A program made the translations under genes and the position numbers. From NCBI GenBank assembly GCA_037441775.1, contig JBBIRO010000010.1, positions 1 to 64,000 of the forward strand: a DNA stretch of 64,000 bases, in the 5' to 3' direction. Shown piece after piece: positions 60,354 through 64,000 of this stretch. Below the pieces are notes generated by a model. The model saw only the letters and a list, made by a program, of their open reading frames with translations. It was not told the origin of the DNA and did no database searches. Position 1 is the stretch's first letter. Each line of letters starts with the position of its first letter. This DNA comes from CAMTWB01 sp037441775. Its GTDB lineage: Bacteria; Desulfobacterota; Syntrophia; Syntrophales; CAMTWB01.

Positions 60354-61385
60354 CTACTCGACCGGCCTGTTTTCCAGCTCTTTGATCCTCTGCTCCAAAC
60401 CGGCAATCCTTTCCCTCAATTCCGGAATTCTGGCCAGGCTGGCTTCCTTCTTCAACCATTCCCGGTGGGGGAGATGGGGAAAACCTGCCACCACCTGACC
60501 CGGCGAAACGTCTTTATGCACTCCGGATCCGGCAGCTATCATGACCCGGTCTCCGATTGTTATATGACCGACCACTCCGGCCTGGCCGCCTATGATTACG
60601 CTCTTTCCCAGTTTGGCGCTTCCCGCGAGGCCAACCTGGGCGACAATAACCGAATTCTCGCCGATTACAACGTTGTGGGCAATCATCACCAGATTGTCGA
60701 TCTTCGTTCCGCGCTGGATCCAGGTCCGGCCCATCGTCCCGCGATCGATGGTGGTATTGGCTCCTATTTCCACATCATCATCGATCTGCACGTAACCGAT
60801 CTGGGGAATTTTAAGATTGTTTGCGCCCGGACTGGCATAACCGAATCCATCGCTGCCGATGACAACGCCGGCATGAATGACAACCCGGCGACCGATTAGG
60901 GACCGGCGGTAGATCGTCACACCCGGGTAAATAACCGTATCCTCGCCGATGACGCTCTCATTGCCCACATAAACACCGGGGTAAAGCACCACTCCTCGCT
61001 CTACCCGGGCGCCTTGGCCCACGTACACCTGCGGGAAAATCACCGCCTCCGGCGAGACCACCGCTGCCGGATCGATAAACGCCCCTGTCCTATCTCCCAC
61101 GGCGGGGTTGTCTTCCGGATAGTAAAGGAGAAGCAACTTGGCCAGGGCCGCGTAGGGATCCGGCACCAGGATGACGTTTTTATAAAGAGGCTGCTCGCGC
61201 TCGGACTGGATGACAGCTCCCGCCCGGGTAATAGCCAGCTTCTTGCGGTATTTATGGCTCGCAACCAGCGTAATATCACCCGGCCCGGCTTCCTCGATCC
61301 CCCTCACGCCGGTTATCTCCTGGCGCTCCTCGCCTTGCCACTGAGCATCGAGAAGCGCTGCTATTTCCTTTAATGTCTTTAACAT
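60354..61385 (-). CDS. lpxD: UDP-3-O-(3-hydroxymyristoyl)glucosamine N-acyltransferase
   Basis: Third enzyme of lipid A synthesis: adds the amide-linked acyl chain. The 343 residues have the N-terminal uridine-binding domain (about 1-105), a long hexapeptide-repeat beta helix (about 105-310) with IAHNVVIGENSVI containing the catalytic histidine, and a C-terminal helix (KEASLARIPELRERIAGLEQ onward). It lies between skp and lpxA, as in many proteobacteria. The ATG at 61385 has no strong ribosome site; the 35-base gap to skp suggests one transcript. Confidence 0.96.
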   Translation of the reverse strand: MLKTLKEIAALLDAQWQGEERQEITGVRGIEEAGPGDITLVASHKYRKKLAITRAGAVIQSEREQPLYKNVILVPDPYAALAKLLLLYYPEDNPAVGDRTGAFIDPAAVVSPEAVIFPQVYVGQGARVERGVVLYPGVYVGNESVIGEDTVIYPGVTIYRRSLIGRRVVIHAGVVIGSDGFGYASPGANNLKIPQIGYVQIDDDVEIGANTTIDRGTMGRTWIQRGTKIDNLVMIAHNVVIGENSVIVAQVGLAGSAKLGKSVIIGGQAGVVGHITIGDRVMIAAGSGVHKDVSPGQVVAGFPHLPHREWLKKEASLARIPELRERIAGLEQRIKELENRPVE

Positions 61386-61420
61386 GACACAAAACGCTGC
61401 GGAAATCTTACACGTTGAAC

Positions 61421-61960
61421 CTATTTCTTCGGCGGCCGGTAGGTCCTGTTGAATTCATCGATCACCCGCTTGGTGATATCCAGTTCCTTGGAGAAAAACG
61501 GCAACGGCACAGAACTTGTATCCATAATCATCGTGTATTTTTCCCTTTCGCCAAAGGAGGTGATAACCTTCAACACCTCGGGCATCAGAGCCTTGGTAAG
61601 CTCCTGATCCCTCTGCTGCAGCGCCTCATTGGCATCGCGCACCAGGTTCTGGTAATCTCTGAATCTCTTCTGATAGGAGGTCTCCCGATCCCTAAGCGCG
61701 CTTTCCGTCATCACCGGCCGCTGCCGATCAAGGTCGTCCTTGAGTTTTTTTAATTCCGCTTCGCGGGCCTGGATGACCTCCCTCTCCTTTTCAAAGACCT
61801 TCTTGAATTCGTCGGCGGCCCTTTTCCCCGCCTCCGACGAGACCATCACCTCCCTCATATCCACAAAACCGATCTTGCCGCTGGCCAAAGCCGCTGTTGA
61901 CGCAAAAACAAGGGCAACTAAAACCAAGATGTTTACCGCAAAAAACTGTATTTTTTTCAT
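61421..61960 (-). CDS. skp: OmpH/Skp periplasmic chaperone
   Basis: Periplasmic chaperone for outer-membrane proteins. The N-terminal signal peptide (about 1-26: KKIQFFAVNILVLVALVFAS then TAALAS) is followed by GKIGFVDMREVMVSSEAGKRA, the family's beta-barrel start, a long charged coiled coil (about 55-125, rich in Glu, Arg, Lys, Gln) that forms the tentacles, and a C-terminal strand. I begin at ATG 61960 with GGGAG upstream; an in-frame start at 61996 would place 12 residues before the signal peptide. It sits next to bamA, its functional partner. Confidence 0.93.
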   Translation of the reverse strand: MKKIQFFAVNILVLVALVFASTAALASGKIGFVDMREVMVSSEAGKRAADEFKKVFEKEREVIQAREAELKKLKDDLDRQRPVMTESALRDRETSYQKRFRDYQNLVRDANEALQQRDQELTKALMPEVLKVITSFGEREKYTMIMDTSSVPLPFFSKELDITKRVIDEFNRTYRPPKK

Positions 61961-62004
61961 GATAAGCTTCTCCCTCACGGATATATTTTTTAGCATCTAA
62001 TTAT

Positions 62005-64000
62005 TTACATCATCATCCCGATAGTAAATTCCCAGCGGCTGGGGGTTTCTCCATCCTTTCTGTCGAGGACATGGCCCCACTCCAGCCTAAGGGGTCCGAT
62101 CGGTGAATACCAGCGGACGCCAATGCCGGCAGTGTGCCGCAGATCGCCCATGTTATAGCCGGACTGCCAACTGTTACCCGTATCATAAAAAAGGACTCCC
62201 TTCATCCCGGCTTCCTTCACAAGTGGGAAGAGGTACTCGAAATTAGCATTGAACATCGTCAATCCGCCGATCACATCGCCGGTGGCTGGGTCCACGGGCC
62301 CGATGCTGCGCAGCCCCCGGAGGGAATTCATCCCGCCCAAAAAGTAGCGCTCGTAAATGGGTACATTCTGATCGCCCACTCTATCCATGTAACCCAAGCG
62401 ACCCCGGACACTGAAAGTAGTATTAAGGGGCAAGGGGAAAAACCAGGCGCTGGAAAGCTGATACCGGATAAAGGCGGTGTCTCCGCCCAGGAAACCACCA
62501 GTATAGTCCATTCCGATCGAGTGTTTCGTGCCGCGCGAAGGAAAGATGTTATCATCCGTCGAATCCTTGCTCAGACCCAAACTCAGAGTATTGGCAGTAG
62601 TTTTGCCTCTCTGTTCCTTTATGTAGTTAGCAGCCGTATCCTTGACCTTAGAGATATCGTTGGCCGTTTGGCGCAATCCCACATACCCGGACACATCCCG
62701 CCAGATGGGATATCCAAAGGAAAGGCCGAAACCCATCGTACCCAAATGATAAGTATCATAATCCCGGGCGGAATCCCAGGCGTCAATTCTCATCCACAGG
62801 GGAATATCAAAAAGCCAAGGTTCAACAAAAGAGATATCATACATGCTGGAGGTAGAACCAATGGTTGCCTTAACCGAGAGGGTCTGACCGCGCCCGAAAA
62901 GATTCTGCTGCGAAATCATGGCAGTGAAAACCGCATGATCGATCGCGCTGTACCCCGCGCCGATACTGAACATACCGGTTGGTTTTTCTTTAACGTGAAC
63001 ATTTAAATCAGTAAGGTTTGCCGCCGGCCCATGCTCGGTTTGAAAATCCACCTCTTCAAAATAGCGGAGGCGATTCAAGTTCATGAAGCTGGTCTTCATC
63101 TTGCTGCTGCCAAAGAGTTCTCCCTCCCCGAGGGCCAGCTGTCGCCTGATCACCTTATCTCTGGTTTTGGTATTGCCCAGGATATTTATCCGGTTGACGA
63201 AAATCTGTTGTCCCTTCCTGATATGATAGGTGATATCGACGATATTCTTTGTCTGATCCACCCGGCTTTCGGGAGACACCTCGGCATAAGCAAAGCCCTC
63301 GTCGCTGCATGCCTGAGTCAGGTAATCAATGTCCCTGATTACGGCGCCTCGGTCATAGTAGGGTTTTCCCGTCAGTTGCAGGCCCTTGGCCAGGGTCTGC
63401 CGGTCAACCTTCAGGGTATCTCCCGATATTTCAACCTTGCCAACCTTGAACTGCTTTCCCTCGACAATGGCAATATTGACGTAAATACCCTTGTCATCAT
63501 GGGTTATTTCCGGCTCGCTGACCTGGACGTTGATAAAGCCGGAATTGAGATAGAAGGCGGCCAACTTCTGCAAATCCTGCTTCAGCACTTCATTGTTGAG
63601 GATACCGGAATCGGTAAAGAAGGAAAATAGGCCCTTTTCCGTGATACTCAATAATTTCCTCAGGGTTTTCTCCGGATATACAATGTTGCCGGTAAAAGAT
63701 ATTCTTCTTACATAGAGCTTTTTCGCTTCTTTAATATCGATCAAAACGGTTACGTCCCGTTCCCCGATGATCCTGAAGCTGTCGGTAATCGTAGTGTTAA
63801 GGTAGCCTTTACGCCGGTAGAGCTCCCTGATCTTTTCGGTATCTTCCTTGATTTTTTCCGGGTTTAGGCTCTGACGAACCTTGATCGTCATCACCTCCTC
63901 GATATCTGCCCTTTTAATCGCCTTATTGCCGCTAATGACTATGTCGGAAATAAGCGGTTTTTCCTGCACTTCAAAGGTAACGACCAGTCCCTGTGGGCTG
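62005..64000 (-). CDS. bamA: Outer-membrane protein assembly factor BamA (5' end outside window)
   Basis: Central subunit of the BAM machine that inserts beta-barrel proteins. The window holds the last about 665 residues; the frame stays open to the right edge (PQGLVVTFEVQEKPLI precedes the first internal start), so the gene is cut. Several POTRA domains (to about residue 330 of the visible part, KPLISDIVISGNKAIKRADI, and repeats with GNTKTRDKVIRRQLALGEGE) lead to the barrel domain from about 340, with the RGLRSIGPVD block (VRGF-like loop 6) and IGPLRLEWGHVLD. It ends EFTIGMMM; most BamA proteins end in Phe or Trp. Confidence 0.95.
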   Translation of the reverse strand, partial: SPQGLVVTFEVQEKPLISDIVISGNKAIKRADIEEVMTIKVRQSLNPEKIKEDTEKIRELYRRKGYLNTTITDSFRIIGERDVTVLIDIKEAKKLYVRRISFTGNIVYPEKTLRKLLSITEKGLFSFFTDSGILNNEVLKQDLQKLAAFYLNSGFINVQVSEPEITHDDKGIYVNIAIVEGKQFKVGKVEISGDTLKVDRQTLAKGLQLTGKPYYDRGAVIRDIDYLTQACSDEGFAYAEVSPESRVDQTKNIVDITYHIRKGQQIFVNRINILGNTKTRDKVIRRQLALGEGELFGSSKMKTSFMNLNRLRYFEEVDFQTEHGPAANLTDLNVHVKEKPTGMFSIGAGYSAIDHAVFTAMISQQNLFGRGQTLSVKATIGSTSSMYDISFVEPWLFDIPLWMRIDAWDSARDYDTYHLGTMGFGLSFGYPIWRDVSGYVGLRQTANDISKVKDTAANYIKEQRGKTTANTLSLGLSKDSTDDNIFPSRGTKHSIGMDYTGGFLGGDTAFIRYQLSSAWFFPLPLNTTFSVRGRLGYMDRVGDQNVPIYERYFLGGMNSLRGLRSIGPVDPATGDVIGGLTMFNANFEYLFPLVKEAGMKGVLFYDTGNSWQSGYNMGDLRHTAGIGVRWYSPIGPLRLEWGHVLDRKDGETPSRWEFTIGMMM

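Overview
The window looks like a draft-assembly chromosome segment (two runs of N) from a Gram-negative, LPS-making anaerobe. Desulfobacterota (former Deltaproteobacteria, Syntrophales-like) is my best guess. It rests on gene order (rho-rpmE-prfA-prmC-murA-hisD; nusA-infB cluster; pilMNOPQ; bamA-skp-lpxD-lpxA-oxidoreductase-lpxB-msbA-lpxK), on a complex I gene set without nuoEFG, and on moderately high GC. It is inferred from content, not from a search.

Layout. (1) 0.5-6.9 kb, plus strand: rho, rpmE, prfA, prmC, murA, hisD. (2) 6.9-19.5 kb, plus: tRNA-Gly(CCC) with a clear terminator, then the translation/RNA cluster rimP-nusA-infB-DUF503-rbfA-nrnA-truB-rpsO-pnp, followed by an M16 peptidase, dut and a small FtsB/DivIC-like gene. 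(3) 19.6-26.8 kb, plus: type IV pilus assembly operon pilMNOPQ and a Sel1-repeat lipoprotein. PilQ is highly unusual: near-identical 525-bp units, each a long charged helix plus an STN domain, are tandemly repeated, and the assembly gap falls inside the array. (4) 26.8-31.7 kb: a helicase relic, an FMN-binding protein, YjbQ, suhB, uppP and an MFS transporter. (5) 31.8-42.9 kb, minus: complex I genes nuoA-B-CD-H-I-J-K, then two MrpD-like antiporter subunits around a small two-TM protein where nuoL is expected, then nuoM and nuoN. (6) 43.3-51.1 kb, plus, divergent from nuo: an Mrp/Mbh-type cation/proton antiporter operon (mrpE, F, G, an MbhD/E-like subunit, B, C, D) that ends in a second copy of the same MrpD-like / small protein / MrpD-like module. 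(7) 51.2-64 kb, minus: envelope operon bamA (cut by the window edge)-skp-lpxD-lpxA-Gfo/Idh oxidoreductase-lpxB-msbA-lpxK-M16C peptidase.

How the parts work together. Regions 1 and 2 are core transcription termination, translation and RNA turnover. Regions 5 and 6 are ion-pumping membrane complexes that appear to share building blocks: seven antiporter-like proteins are coded within 20 kb. Region 7 makes and exports lipid A and assembles outer-membrane proteins; uppP and murA serve peptidoglycan. A degenerate intergenic repeat family (about 20-bp ends resembling GACGACTTCGTAAAAAGTC, often with an internal block resembling GGGACGGCTTTGTAAAAAGT) is scattered through at least seven gaps, and a different heptamer array with inverted ends sits between msbA and lpxK.

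The most interesting points are the repeated PilQ, the shared antiporter modules in the nuo and mrp operons, and an LpxA beside a GnnA-like oxidoreductase in which a conserved histidine is replaced by leucine.
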